Origin: Plasmodium coatneyi
Lineage: Eukaryota > Apicomplexa > Aconoidasida > Haemosporida > Plasmodiidae
Length of the DNA: 64,000 nt
Assembly (NCBI RefSeq): GCF_001680005.1
Contig: NC_033563.1
Coordinates: 62,001 to 126,000, forward strand
Direction: 5' to 3'
Shown in pieces: positions 46,948 to 59,377 of this stretch. The notes beneath the pieces are model-generated. The model was not told the origin of the DNA. It searched no databases and saw only the letters and a program-made list of their open reading frames with translations. The stretch's first letter is position 1; every line of letters begins with the position of its first letter. The position numbers and the translations under genes were made by a program.

Positions 46948-48445
46948 TTACATACGTTGATAACGTATATTTTTATTATGCTCGTTCCCTCTGTTATTTG
47001 TTCCTGCTGCTGTTCTTCTTCTTTGAGGTGGCCCTTCAAAAATGGTAGATGTTCCATCTGACATGGAATTTGTTGTGGACAAGTCTCCTATTGTTGATGA
47101 AGTGTCCTTTGTGGAGTATTCCGTTAAGGTGTCGTTGTCAAAGTTGCGTTGGATGGTGGATCTTTTCCTTCTATTTCTTCCTTTACTACTGTTGCTTCCT
47201 CCTTTAAAATAATTACCAAACCAAGAAGGTAAAAGATTATACTACGATAAGAAAGAGGGACGAAGTATGTACTTATATATATATGCATTTATATATAGCC
47301 TATATATACATGTATATATATATATATATGTAGACATAGTGCACAATACACACAGTCTATTCTCCCTATATATTTACTGCTCATGGAAATAATATTTATG
47401 AGCCATATTATATATTTTTTCTGCAATTGTAATTATAATTGATAATTTATAATGGTTTTACTTACTTTATATAAAAAGAATGCAGCCAATACAGGTAGTC
47501 CTACTGCTATGGTGGCAATTGTGGAAGAGACAGCAGCGGGAATTGTTGTATTTGCTTCGTAAACCGAAGCAGCTGATGCTGCAGTATGTGATGCAGGTTC
47601 GTCCATTTGTGGTTTAGTTGCCCCTGCAGCACAGCCTTTGTCTAAGAGTTCCTTGTATTTGTCAACTCCACTATTTTCACCAAGTTTCTCATTGTTGTAT
47701 TTAACACAACATGGGTCATTGTGATCATTTGTACAACCCGCTGTGGCAGTTTCATAAACTGGGACAACTTTGTTTAGGTACTCCTTATAGTTACTGTTAC
47801 ACCAATTTTTTTTATCACCACCGTCACTACCACCACCTGCCGGTAGTTGCTTGTATATGGTGTCGTAGTCGTGGTAATAGTCGAATACCAATTTTCGATT
47901 TTGGAAGAGGTCTTTGTCAATGTTGTTATTAGTAGTGGTGGTTGTTATTTTGGGGCATGCATTTTCATTCAGCTGTGTCCATAATGTTTCGTACACTTTA
48001 TTCATAACAGTTGGGAACGAATTTCGCCCCTCTAATTGCTGAGAGAGCGTACGCCCTATCCAATAATATAATAAAGAACACTCTTCACCCTTAAACTTCC
48101 CCTCTTCCTTCTGCTTTGCTGCATAATACCAGGCGTGAGCAATTTTATTTAAAGAATAATAAGGAATCGAATATGACAACAGTGCGCTCTGCAGATTAAC
48201 CACCAGCATGGTAGGAATAGAAGTACTGCTGCCATTCTTCTCTTGGCTGGAATCGAACTCCTTATACACCTTTACTGAAGGTAATGTACTTGTACCCTAC
48301 AATTATAAGAAAAAAATAATAATAGAACATGGAATACATATATATATATGTACGTATATATATACACATGTGGAGATTATACTTATAATATGTATTTATC
48401 CACTTTTTTTAACAGAACAATGTGTACCTGTTGTGCTGTTACCAT
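46948..48445 (-). CDS. KIR variant antigen
   Basis: Exons 48428-48445 (M-V-T-A-Q-Q), 47466-48296 and 46948-47241, predicted 380 residues. The ectodomain has L-P-S-V-K-V-Y-K-E-F-D, I-A-H-A-W-Y-Y-A-A (the usual C-Y-A-S cysteine is Tyr), C-S-L-L-Y-Y-W-I-G-R, L-F-Q-N-R-K-L-V-F-D-Y-Y-H-D-Y and the Cys helix region, then an Ala/Ser stalk. The membrane helix is near residues 262-283. Exon 3 (Y-N-L-L-P-S-W-F-G-N-Y) ends I-R-Y-Q-R-M. Confidence 0.88.
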
Positions 48446-49243
48446 TTTAGCTCCTGTTTATGTGTACATATTCCTTCTTTATATATAGAGAAATTTGTGT
48501 TAGCACATTTTCCCCTCCCCTTTTTACTGCTACATTCGCTCAAAGGGAATTGCATGGAGTATTTTCGCTTGCTTCTTTGATAATGATTATTGCTTCATAA
48601 TAATTATGAATATCGCACTTCTAACTTCCCCTTCCCAATAATATACACATTGTTCAAAATTTTTTAAACTGTGACAGAACACATTATATATAGGTATGAA
48701 ATTATGGCATATGCACATATGGGGGAAGCCAGAAATGTAGGAATAAATGTGCTGTAGTAGTGAAGAATATATATAGGGAAATTTGGTTCTGCGAACATTC
48801 TTTATTTATTTATTATATTATTTTGAACTACTGGTGATTACTCAGAAAACCACATTAATATTATTCCTATACACACATGCTCCTTTCCTTCTCAGTTCTT
48901 TCCTTACATATATATATGTATATGTAATAATAATATATTGTATGATTTTTTTTCCTCCTCCCCCTTTTCTTGAATGAAAGAATTTTTCACAAAAATATAT
49001 GTGTACGTATGTGTACCATCTGCTTACTTTTTTATATTTTACTAATACATGTAAAACGTGTGATTCACAAAAAATTGCTCATATAAGAGTGCAGTTCATA
49101 TGCATATACAGAGCTCTGTTCTTTTTTTCAGTTCTGTATATATCTCAATGTGTAGTAAATGGAGCGTACCACTTATAAAATAAATGACCAATGCGGAGTG
49201 AAAATTGTATAAAGAGCTGAAATTATTATATTGGACAAAAAAA

Positions 49244-49274
<31 letters not shown>

Positions 49275-49439
49275 GGAAAAATGACGTTCACACATGTTTA
49301 TAATAATATTTATTGCATTATACACACATTTCTTCTATTCATGACCATTCCATAATAACCCTTTTCCCTTTTTACTTCCCTTTCCTCTTACCTTCCTTCT
49401 TTCCTTCTTTTTCATTCCTTCCTTTTTTTCTTTCTTTTC

Positions 49440-49870
49440 TTCTTCTCTCATTTCATAATAGTGTGAAACGTGTTCCAAAGTTTCAACATTATTTTATGAC
49501 TGTATATATATATTATTTCAACATGTACAGAAAAATATATATATATAAATACATTTATAACATACGCCTTTGGTAAAGTTCTCTGTTGGATTATTAAAGA
49601 ACACATCATGAAATAAAACAGATTGAGAACACATGTAGGAAGAACGGGGCGCATATTACATACTTTCTCCCCTACTTATTTACTCGAAATATGAATTAAA
49701 TAAATTTAATGGGCCAGATTACAATGACCATGCGTTCCCCAGTTTTCCATCCAAACTACACAGAGGACACCTCTGTTCCGTTCCATTCCATTCTATAATA
49801 TAGTAAATGTCCCTGGGGAAGTATATAAATACATACTACAGAATAATGAATGGGGGATAAGTACATGCTG
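49440..49870. repeat. Dispersed repeat of about 430 bp, copy 2
   Basis: Direct-orientation copy of 34255-34700 with substitutions and small indels. Shared landmarks are GTGTGAAACGTGTTCCAAAG, TTTCAACATGTACAGAAA, CCTTTGGTAAAGTTCTCT and GTCCCTGGGGAAGTA. Confidence 0.85.
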
Positions 49871-50237
49871 AACATTCTTTTTAGTTGTGGATGAAAGTAG
49901 AATGCATGGAATTGTCCACGCATGAATGTGCACCGTGCGATGGTGTGTGACAATCCAATCCTCTATTACTTCATACAAAGAGCAAGTAATTATAAATGTC
50001 GCTCCCACAATGTAGAAGAAAGCACTGTAGAAAGTCGACACTACTACTGCACAATATGTCCCCACTTCTCATCTATGCATAATTAGCATGAACCACTCTA
50101 TAAGCTATTAATCACAGTTTCCCCCGAGTCCTCCGCTATAGCGCACACTGCTACATCATCCCCTTCCTTCCTCCTTCCCCACATTTTAGGATGGTGTGGC
50201 AACATCACCCCTCCTTTTTAGGAGGTTGTAATGAAAA

Positions 50238-50382
50238 CCTCCCTCCCCTTTTTTGGGGGGAGGTTGTAGTGGGGGAGAACATCATCCTCCCCTCCCCACC
50301 ATACCCCCCCATCTTTTTGGAGGGGCGCAGGGCAAAGCACCATCTATAATTTATGATATTGCCCTTCCCCACGCGTGGGGAA
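50238..50382. other. GC-rich hairpin cluster
   Basis: CCTCCCTCCCC facing GGGGGGAGG across a T loop (about 50238-50262), and a perfect 18-bp palindrome TTCCCCACGCGTGGGGAA at 50365-50382. These are strongly out of character with the AT-rich surroundings. Function unknown. Confidence 0.55.
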
Positions 50383-51995
50383 CATTCTATCATCATATAT
50401 GTGTGGAATAATACAAGCGTTCCAATAATTTATCTATTACACCTTCCCGTAGACAGGTAATGGATAAGTTCTGTATATTGCACTTTCAGGTAGACAAGTA
50501 CTGTACATATGTTTAGCGCACACACGTTCTATTCCTTCATATATATATATATATATTCTTTCGAAAAAGAATGATATTGTACAAGAAGTACAAGATCATG
50601 GGGAATATTCCATGTGTGTGTAATGTACATAAATGCCACAATGAATGCCGGAATGAATTCCTCCATGATGCACTATTCATTACCTTATTTCCAGTGGTCA
50701 CATGATGTAGGAGCATCTGCGTGTGTGTTTGTGTTTGTGTTCGTACATTGGATACTACTATATTGCTTAATATTTCTACACAAAAGTTCATTAAGAGCAC
50801 ATATATGTTTCATGCACGGAAATAACTCAATTCCGTATAAGCCTGGTACTGAAGGAATTAACGCATGGCCAATTCCTTCTACATAATGTGATAAATGTAG
50901 CTTCCACAAATCAATGATGGTGAAATTGCATTAAATGCGTATAAATACACACGTATTAGGAAAAAAAAATTGGAACGAATGAACAAAGTATTAACAAATG
51001 CACGTTGATGGAAAAGACAAAATCCGGGAAATGGTCATTCCTTTCGTATTTCCGATGAGACTCCCCTCTATTCATTGAACTTTCCTTCCTTCCCCCCAAG
51101 GTGTATTTTATTCGGAAATGTGTGTGTGTGGGGTACTTACTCTTATTGAATTTTTATTTTTGCCTATTCTTCACGAGCATAATATTTTTATAGCAATTTT
51201 CTTACATTAAAATTTTCTTCTTTTCCTTACAATAGGAGGAAAATTTTTCATTGAAGAGAAAAATAAGCGCAATTTAAAAAATTTTAAAAGCGGATATATA
51301 TATTAGATACACCGCACTGTATGAATATATATGCTGTAGAATCTATAATAGGGTAGAAATTTCTTTCTAATAATATTTCTCAATAAATCTTATCAATAGA
51401 AATATTTGATCAATTTTATTTAGGAAACAATTATTTTTTTTTTTAGGGGATGTTTTTTGTTCTTCTTTTTTTCTTCTTCCTTATGAGCACCACTTTTCTT
51501 TAAGTACTTTTTTTTTTTTTTCATTTCACAAAATTATTAATTCAAATATAAAAAGAAGGAAAAAAAGAACAGAGATTCTTTAACAGAAGATTAGAGAGTA
51601 AGGTCAAAAAATATATGTGCACATATTCGTCAAAAAAGGGATGGGGTTGAGGGATGGTAGAATGTATGCTCTCTCTCTATAAATGCTCCCTCTCCCTACA
51701 TGAACATATGCACATGTACATATGCATACTATACATATATCTGAATTGTATACAATATATGTATGCTCTGAAATTTTCCTTAATAATGCTCTTTTAACAA
51801 ATAACAGTAGAACATAAAAAGTGAACATTTCAAATAGGAATTTCTACTTTTTAAAAGAGAAATTTGCACACTCCCTTCCCTATATGAACATAATAGGAAA
51901 GGGGAGGATGCTTAGGAGTGCAATATAATGTTTCGAACTATTACCTAAGATGCGGTAATATGACGTACAGGGAGGGAACATATGGTAATTTTAAC

Positions 51996-52072
51996 TCTCT
52001 CTTTCTGTTATTCTTATTTCATTTGGGACCCTTTGCTTAGTTGTTCCAGCACATATTTCTGACTTTAATTAT
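51996..52072 (+). promoter_or_regulatory. Conserved KIR upstream block, copy 2
   Basis: Inverted match to 25340-25415, on the 5' side of the plus-strand KIR about 185 bp before its ATG. The block has therefore kept its orientation relative to the gene through the inversion. Confidence 0.4.
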
Positions 52073-52256
52073 ACTCATATGCACACATATGTAATGATCT
52101 TAATGTTCACACATATGTACACATAACATAATATAACATATATATGTAACATACATATGTGCAACAACCTAATACATATATATGTGTTGTGGAAAAATGA
52201 GCACATTTTAAATATAAATTTTATTATTTAACAAAAATAACACCCGAGCACAAAAA

Positions 52257-53626
52257 ATGTCAGAATCAGGAAGAGGACCACTAACGGTTTGGTTAACTCT
52301 GTTTTGGGTGGATATATATACATTATTCCTATAATACTTTGTGCATAGTATGGGAGGAATATAGAAGCATGTACATTCTATCAACTGCATTTTTAGGGGT
52401 CCGACTGGTTGAACTTACCTTACGGAAAAATATACTCCGAATTAGAAGAAGCTCAGGATGAATGTAATAACCACGATGCAAATGTCCAAAGTGTGAAGGG
52501 AGCATTAAGCACGAAGCAAGGCACTGACGAACATGGAAGGAAAATTGTGAAAGCATACTGTGAGGCATCCCAAAAGAAGAATGCACAGCAGAAATCGTCC
52601 GAGGACATGTACTGTAATGTTGTATATTATTGGATAGGAGATACATTATATAATGTATTAGACGAGGGCAGTAATAATTTCTCAGACCTCATGTCCCGAG
52701 TTTACAGCATCCTTAGGGGCGAATATGCAGAAAATAAGTGTGACATTGTATACAAAGATGGCATTGACAAAGACCTCTTTGGTTATAGAAAAAAAGTATA
52801 TGAGTTCTCGCAGAACTATGAAGAAATACAACAACAGTTAAGGAGGCATATACAGAAGTGCGACGAAAATTACTTCGATAACCTCAAAGCAGCTGAAGAA
52901 GCATTTAGTGCTGTACTTACTGATTGTAATGGCAAAATCGACCCATATTGTATGCAATTCAAAAATACCTTTGATGTAAGTAATGGTCAAATCCCACTAA
53001 CATTATCATATAATGGGTCATCTAAGTCAAAAGGGGAAAGTGACCAAGAGGTTACCGTTTATAACAACGTTCAGTTAAAACTGAACTTTGCATCTAAAGC
53101 GAATCCCACTGCAACCATTGTTTCTTCCATCCTAGGAATAGCCGGGCTACCAACAATTACTTTCTTCTTATATAAAGTAATAATTATTACCACTATGTAT
53201 ATATTTATATCATATATATATATATATTTATATAACTACACATTTTTATGTCCTTCCACCCTAACACCCTAACATCCTTCATAGTATGATCTTCTACCTT
53301 CATTGTTCGGTAACCATTTTAGAGGCAACAGAGGAAGGAATAGAAGAAAAGGAAGATCCGCAATCCGACGCAACTTCGATACGCTTACGGAATACACAAC
53401 AACAGAAAACGGCACTTCAACAATTGGTCGCTCCACAACAACAGATTCGACAACAGATGATCATTCTACCATATATAATGGTAGAGCACCACGTGCAGGA
53501 GGAAGGCCAAATATTAATGACAGAAAAGGAAAGGAACAACAACAACAACAGAGACATCAAAGGCAACAAAGGAACAACAGGAACGGAGGAAGGCAAAGAA
53601 CCAATATACGTTACGATCGCATGTAA
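52257..53626 (+). CDS. KIR variant antigen, inverted relative to the array
   Basis: Exons 52257-52286 (M-S-E-S-G-R-G-P-L-T), 52397-53176 and 53285-53626, predicted 383 residues. The ectodomain has L-P-Y-G-K-I-Y-S-E-L, I-V-K-A-Y-C-E-A-S, C-N-V-V-Y-Y-W-I-G-D, L-F-G-Y-R-K-K-V-Y-E-F and spaced cysteines. The membrane helix is near residues 249-270, ending L-Y-K. Exon 3 (Y-D-L-L-P-S-L-F-G-N-H) has a Gln-run repeat and ends I-R-Y-D-R-M. All splice sites are standard and the gene appears intact. It is the only KIR here on the plus strand. Confidence 0.88.
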
Positions 53627-55055
53627 CACATTAGAATGTAATAACTTGAATATGATGTCTCCCCCATGAAGGCATAAGTAACCATGTAGTTCATACAATG
53701 CAGAAGGACAGCGTACTTTTTCCTTCTTTAACACTTTTCTTTCTTCCTTATTTTATTTTTCTTCTCATTTCACTATATTAAAGTGTTCATGCAAATATAT
53801 GAGTACTGAATATAAATTAAAAAAATCTTCCACTTTTTATTCTTATCTGTTCGTAAAATTATCTTACTTAACATCCAACATATTCATTAAATTTTTTTTT
53901 TTTTTTTTTTTTCAGTTAAAAACAGTTAAAAATGAAAACTGTGTAAAATGTTAACACAGTTAAAATGGAAACTGTGTAAAATATGTGAACACAGTTAAAA
54001 TGAAAACTGTGAAATGAAAAATGATAAATGGAAACTGTAAACATGTGAACATGTGAACGAGTTAAATGAAAACTGTAAAACGTGAACCAGTAAATTAACA
54101 ACTGCGAATGATGAAACCTGCAAAAAGGATTTCCGTTTTTGTCGTCGTCGCTGCTGCGCGAAGGAAGTGCAACGTGCACCAGCGAGCGCGCGCGAAGCAA
54201 AATTAACGGCGTAAAATATTACAAAAAAAAAAGAAAGAAAAAAAAAGAATTAAAAAGAGAAAAAAAAAACCATCAATGGAATACTGATGCTGCAAAAAAA
54301 AAAAAAAAATTTAATAATTCAACGCACAAAAAAAATACAAGATGGAAAAAAAAAAAATTAAAAAGTCGACGCACAAAAAAACAAGATTGAAGAAGAAGGA
54401 AATAATTTTTTCCAATCAAAAATAGCTAATGTACAAATTACGCCCCGCCTAATTAAGCGGAGTTTGATCACGTTCTTCGAAAATAATTTCTTAGTCTTTT
54501 TCCTTTTTGCTTCATTCTTTTACACTTCAATTTTTTTTTCAATTCTTTTTTTTTTTCTTTTTTTCCTTCCTCTTTTTTTTTTTTTCAATTCTTTTTCTTT
54601 GCAATTTTAGAATTTTGTAATGCTCTTTTCTTATATTTGTTACTTTTATCGCAGATAATTCACTTAAACACTTGCAAGTCCTTGTATAGTTCTCTTGGGG
54701 GAGAGTATTATATGCTATAGTAACCTATATTCCAACCCCGCTCATTCTTCCATTCACTTTTATTCTTGCAGACACGGTGTATGGCATATTTTCTGTGGCA
54801 ATGTGCACTTAAAAAAAAGTGTACGTCCGTATAATGCTTTGAGGAAGGGATCATTATATATATGTGTGAAACGGTAATTGATATTTTTTCGTCTTTGCTC
54901 ACTCCTTGTATTATTATTTTTTTTCTTCTGAACTGCATAGAGAAGAATACACTCTGTGGAATATTCTGTGGTAGCGCACTCTTGTACAAGGCACTTTAAA
55001 ACACGTTGCAGGTTTGTGTGGTTCCTTTATGGAAGGGAGGAGGAAGGGGTAGATA
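53627..55055. other. Spacer between convergent KIR genes
   Basis: Includes a run of GTTAAAATGAAAACTGTG repeats (about 53918-54115), a GC-rich patch (54133-54200), A-rich tracts (54205-54400) and T-rich tracts (54480-54600). No gene was seen. Confidence 0.6.
53918..54115. repeat. Degenerate tandem repeat, about 25-30 bp unit
   Basis: Repeated AACAGTTAAAATGAAAACTG and TGTGTAAAATGTGAACA motifs with variable spacing. Confidence 0.75.
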
Positions 55056-56424
55056 TTACATACGTTGGTAAGCAATATTATTCCTTCTTTGTCTATTATT
55101 TGATCTTCCTTTGGGCAATGTAGCAGCAGAATATTCTGATGGATCAGCTATGGAAGTTACAGTTGTTGTTGCATATTCTGTAGAGGAATCGCCTGAGAAT
55201 GTGTTTAATTCCTGTCGGACGGACCTTCTATTTCTGCTCTTCCCGCTGGAGAAGTTGTTACGTATTCCAGAAAATATAGATGTGTACTGGATAAAGTGAA
55301 GTGGGAGGTTAGGTACCATATATAACATAAATGTATTATATATATTGTACAGTTCCCCTTCGTTTTTATATTGGTAGTTAAAGATATGTATGCACGTTTG
55401 CTATTATTCCTATTTTTAAGGTATATAATGGGTTACATTACCTTATATAAAAAGAAGGTGACCACAGGGAGCCCTATTAATGGAATTGCGGCAGATACGA
55501 TAGGTGCAGCGGTAGTGGTGTTGCTGATTACTCCTGTTTCGATAGGGGAGGATTCCATAGTACCGTCCCTAGACACCCAATCTCCCCTCTCTGCTGAAGC
55601 AGCGGATTCTGCGTTGCACTCCGCTGCTTCTGTTGTTCTGTCCCCTGATGTTGTTCCATTCTCCAATTTGCACTTCAATTCGGATGGTGGTGGAATTTTT
55701 TCCTCAGCACCAGTACTAGTACTACCTTGGCAGACTTGTTTGAATAAGGTACAATATCCTTCCTGCTCGGTGCTCTTCCCTAGGGTTTGGCATGCAGTTA
55801 GCATTGCACTGCAGGCCCCTGCAGCAGTTGTTAGATATTGTTTATATTGTTGGAAACATGTGTTTGTGCTTGTCCCAGTTATTTCGTCCCTTATTTGTGT
55901 ATAGTCTTGGGAGTAATCAAATAGTAATTTCCTATTCATGAACTCGTCTTTTTTATCACTGTGGTGCCCGAGACAGCTGCCTAATTCTTTCTCCTGAGTA
56001 TCTATTGTATTACGCACTTCATCCACAGTGTTCTTGAATCCGTCATCATCTGAAGATATTTCATACAATATTTCACCGACGTAATAATGGAGAAATTTGC
56101 ATACCCTCCGATAATCTTCCCCGTCGCTTCCTATTCCCTTCATATAGCAAAGTGCCCCTATTATTTTACTAAGAGCTGTATATGGTATACTATTAGTTAA
56201 ATTGGCCTTTGTTCTCCTTATGCCGCCTTCCCTACTGCTACAGTCCTCCTGACCCTGCTTCAATTCTTTATCTTTTTCCCTGGAGGGTAATTGACTCAAA
56301 CATGAGTCCTCCTACAAATATAATTAGGGAGATATATGCACATTATATTGCATTTTACACACGTTCACACTTTATATGCAATATATTCGGCTTATAATTT
56401 CCTTCTATTGGTATTTACCGTCAT
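55056..56424 (-). CDS. KIR variant antigen
   Basis: Exons 56419-56424 (M-T only), 55442-56311 and 55056-55286, predicted 368 residues. The ectodomain has L-P-S-R-E-K-D-K-E-L, I-I-G-A-L-C-Y-M-K, C-K-F-L-H-Y-Y-V-G-E (a variant of the W-L-G-D motif), F-M-N-R-K-L-L-F-D-Y-S-Q-D-Y and spaced cysteines. A stalk of about 75 residues carries an extra cysteine and Glu/Ser/Thr-rich sequence. The membrane helix is near residues 271-292. Exon 3 is a short-class tail (Y-T-S-I-F-S-G-I) ending I-A-Y-Q-R-M. The two-codon first exon has a standard GTAAAT donor. Confidence 0.86.
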
Positions 56425-57807
56425 TTTCCTTAATTTGGGTTTGTTTCCTTATATTTTTAATGCATAAACCTTTTTGTACATGGTACTTATTTCAATATTT
56501 GCCTTCAGTCCTTTTCTTAGTTTCGGGAAGCTATGCAATTATTCCCTTCACACACATCCGTATAAACATACGATAACATTATTTACACTAAGTTTCTAAT
56601 CCCTTCCCCCCCACATAAGTGTATTCAAAAACCCTCCTTCTCCTTCCTTCTCTTCAAGGAATCACAATTTCTCCTAAAACATGAATTGTACATATAAATT
56701 TATATGTATATTATTTATGTAAAAATTTGATGCACTAAGTATAAAGGAAGGTTGTTAGGGGTGGAAGGAAGAGCGCGTGTGTTTTTGTGGTGTGCGCCTT
56801 ATTCACAATTTTTCTTCCTACTTTTTTCTATATTATTACACTCTGTGTTAGTTTGTGTATTATTATATTACACCTTCCTTACACTTATTTATTCTTTCTT
56901 TTTAAAGGTGTAATTTTTTTCTTCCCCCTTTCCCTAAGGTGAAGAAATTTAAAAATTAAGTTACTTACAATCAGAGAATATTCCACACTAAAAATTTTTA
57001 CTAAAATTTTTTTATATAATATATATATTTAATTTATATTGAGAATTCTACGCTCATTCCTTCCATTATTTTGTTTCTTTATTTATATATATTACACTGA
57101 AAACACATTATACCCGAAGAAGAATATGTGTGGAATGTTGAATATGTGCAACAGAAGTGTAGAATGTGTGATTCGTACAAAATTTTTATTATTTAAAAAA
57201 AATATTGCTGCTGCTGTGTTTTGCTCTCCGGTGTTCTGGTGTTTGGCACTTCATAAGGAAATATGGATATATGCCTTCCTATACATGGATACTCCTCTCG
57301 GGAGCCCCATTTCTGTTTGTTAGGTATTTCTATTGCGAAAAAATAAAATTTCCTCTTCCCCTTTTCTTTTTTTTTTTTTTTTTTTACTTTTTCCTTTTTT
57401 ATTTTTTTCCGAATATTGGAAGATGTAGCCATTACTACTATATATATATATGTGTGGTGGCAACAACACTTTTTCTTTTTTATATGTAAAATATTGCACA
57501 CATTATTATAGTTCATAATTTGAAGGTAAGCAGCAGCATGACATTCCACACACACACATACAATGTTATTCACATGTACATATGGATGTGCACATGTACA
57601 AGATTCCTTTTTTTTTGGGCACATTTGCATAATGTTTGCACAATTTGCATAATTATTCTTAAGGGGGGGGGTAATGTATTTATAACATTGCAGATCATGG
57701 TAGTTGATGGTGAGGGGAGTGTCCGGAAGGGGATGGGGAACATTACATTACGATGATAACTGATATGCCTCTACTGTCCTCGTTGATGTTGTTGCTATTT
57801 CCCAACT
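56425..57807. other. AT-rich spacer
   Basis: Contains a short GGAAGGTTGTTAGGGGTGGA minisatellite fragment (56747-56768), T-rich tracts (57367-57410), CACACACATAC repeats, and a G9 tract (57663-57671). No gene was recognised. Confidence 0.6.
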
Positions 57808-59377
57808 TTATGTTCCTCTTCTTCTCCTGGTGCTCATAGATGATGTTCGTGTAGTAGTAGTGTATGGAACAGAATACATTGTAGAATGATCTTCTGTCAT
57901 AGAATCTCCTGTTGTTGAAGAGTCGAATGTAGAGTCTGTTGTTGTTATGGAAGCATTTTCCGTGAGGGTATTAAAATGACGATGAAGTGATCTTTTTTTT
58001 TTATTGCTCCTGTTCTTTCCTCCAAATGAGTTACCAAAGGTGTGATTACCAAACAAAGAAGGTAAAAGATTGTACTACGAAGAATAATGAAGATGTAGGG
58101 GGGAGGAAAGTAAGGAATATGTATTATATACACATATACACCTTATATATATATGTTGTATATATATATATGTATGTATACATATATATATAGCACATAT
58201 GTGTATATAGACACAGTGATAATAATTATGTACTTTATATAAAAAGAATGCAGCAAGTCCTGGTAATCCTAGCAATGTGACAAGTCCACCAGACACAGCA
58301 GCAGGAACAACGGCACTGCTAGCAGAACTACCACTACCAGCATCACTAAAGGAACCTGATGATCCAGCTTGATTTGGATTCGGCTTTGGTTTAGGTTTTG
58401 GTGGTGGTTTGCATGTTAGTTCTGATAATTTCCCTGGATCACAGTAATCTCCACCTTCCCCCGTTCCTGCATTGAACTTGTTACAATATTGCCCGCGACT
58501 ATTCTTCCCTTTTCCTATTGCGCAATCCTGTTCTACAGCTTTACATGCTTTTTTAATGGCATCTAAATGTTGTTTATATTCCTTAGAGCAAGATTTAACG
58601 GGTGGTTCCAGTTGTTCCTTTAATTCCATATAATCTTGTTCGTAGTCATATTTTATTTTTGCATGTTTAAAAAGGTCTTTGTCAATTTCATTGTCCTTGT
58701 ATATAAATGCACAACCGTTCTTCCCCTCACCCAAAACACTTTTAAGTTGTTCATAGATTGTTTTCATAACACTTAAAGGTGATTCACCGACATTTAATTT
58801 GTTAATTAATGTATCACCCAGCCAATAATAGAAGAAATGGCACGGCTGACTGTAGGGGTTGCTCGTCGTTCCCATGTTGGATGCATAGCAGTGTGCTTTT
58901 GCAAATTTCTCAGCATAACTTTTAACACTTGGATACCCCTGTAGCGCAGTCTCTAATGCACTTTTCACGTGTCCATAGGAACCATCTAAAACACAATAAT
59001 CTGCGCTTCCACCGAATTCACGATATGCTTTTTTTGAGAGTAGTTGACTCAAATCTCCTTCCTGCAAATAAAATTTTAGTGGAATACATGAATATATATA
59101 AATAGATATTTCGATGTGTATTTCCTTACACTTTTACATTTGCATTACACACTACACACCACACACCACACACCACACACCACACACCACACACCACACA
59201 CCACACACCACACACCACACACCACACACCACACACCACACACCACACACCACACACCACACACTACACACAGGAAGAGGGTACTATTATATATGTGTGT
59301 ATATAATATATGCTCATATATACATATTGAGCATAGCAACTGACAGTGAGTGTTTCTTCCGCCGATCCTGTGACCAT
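57808..59377 (-). CDS. KIR variant antigen with CD99-like stalk
   Basis: Exons 59345-59377 (M-V-T-G-S-A-E-E-T-L-T), 58234-59061 and 57808-58074, predicted 375 residues. The ectodomain has L-L-S-K-K-A-Y-R-E-F, A-E-K-F-A-K-A-H-C-Y-A-S, C-H-F-F-Y-Y-W-L-G-D and D-L-F-K-H-A-K-I-K-Y-D-Y, then the Cys helices. The stalk has Pro/Lys repeats, then P-N-P-N-Q-A-G-S-S-G-S-F-S-D-A, closely resembling CD99. The membrane helix is near residues 266-287. Exon 3 (Y-N-L-L-P-S-L-F-G-N-H) ends in a basic T-R-R-R-R-G-T without Y-x-x-M. Exon 1 ends in T-L-T, and intron 1 contains the CACACCA expansion. Both link it to the 23.3-25.0 kb gene. Confidence 0.87.
58340..58408 (-). other. CD99-like stalk segment
   Basis: Encodes P-P-K-P-K-P-K-P-N-P-N-Q-A-G-S-S-G-S-F-S-D-A. 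The run Q-A-G-S-S-G-S-F-S is identical to the segment at 23977-24034, and S-D-A extends the CD99 resemblance. Confidence 0.77.
59150..59272. repeat. 7-bp tandem repeat (CACACCA)n in KIR intron 1
   Basis: About sixteen copies of ACCACAC on the plus strand. The equivalent position in the related KIR at 24.85 kb has only one or two units, so this is a recent expansion. It is not the Plasmodium telomere heptamer. Confidence 0.92.

Larger units (their letters stand above)
48446..52256. other. Largest gene-free spacer in the array
   Basis: KIR 5' flank (TACACATTGTTCAAAATTTT at 48650), an A run (49239-49262), the second dispersed repeat copy (49440-49870), and GC-rich C/G runs with hairpin potential (50210-50390). 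No recognisable gene was found over 3.8 kb. The right part is the 5' flank of the inverted KIR. Confidence 0.6.

Noticed and set aside
55480..55700. Host mimicry in the long stalk of the 55.1-56.4 kb KIR
   Set aside because: Compositionally distinctive (Glu/Ser/Thr with an extra Cys) but I recognised no host counterpart.
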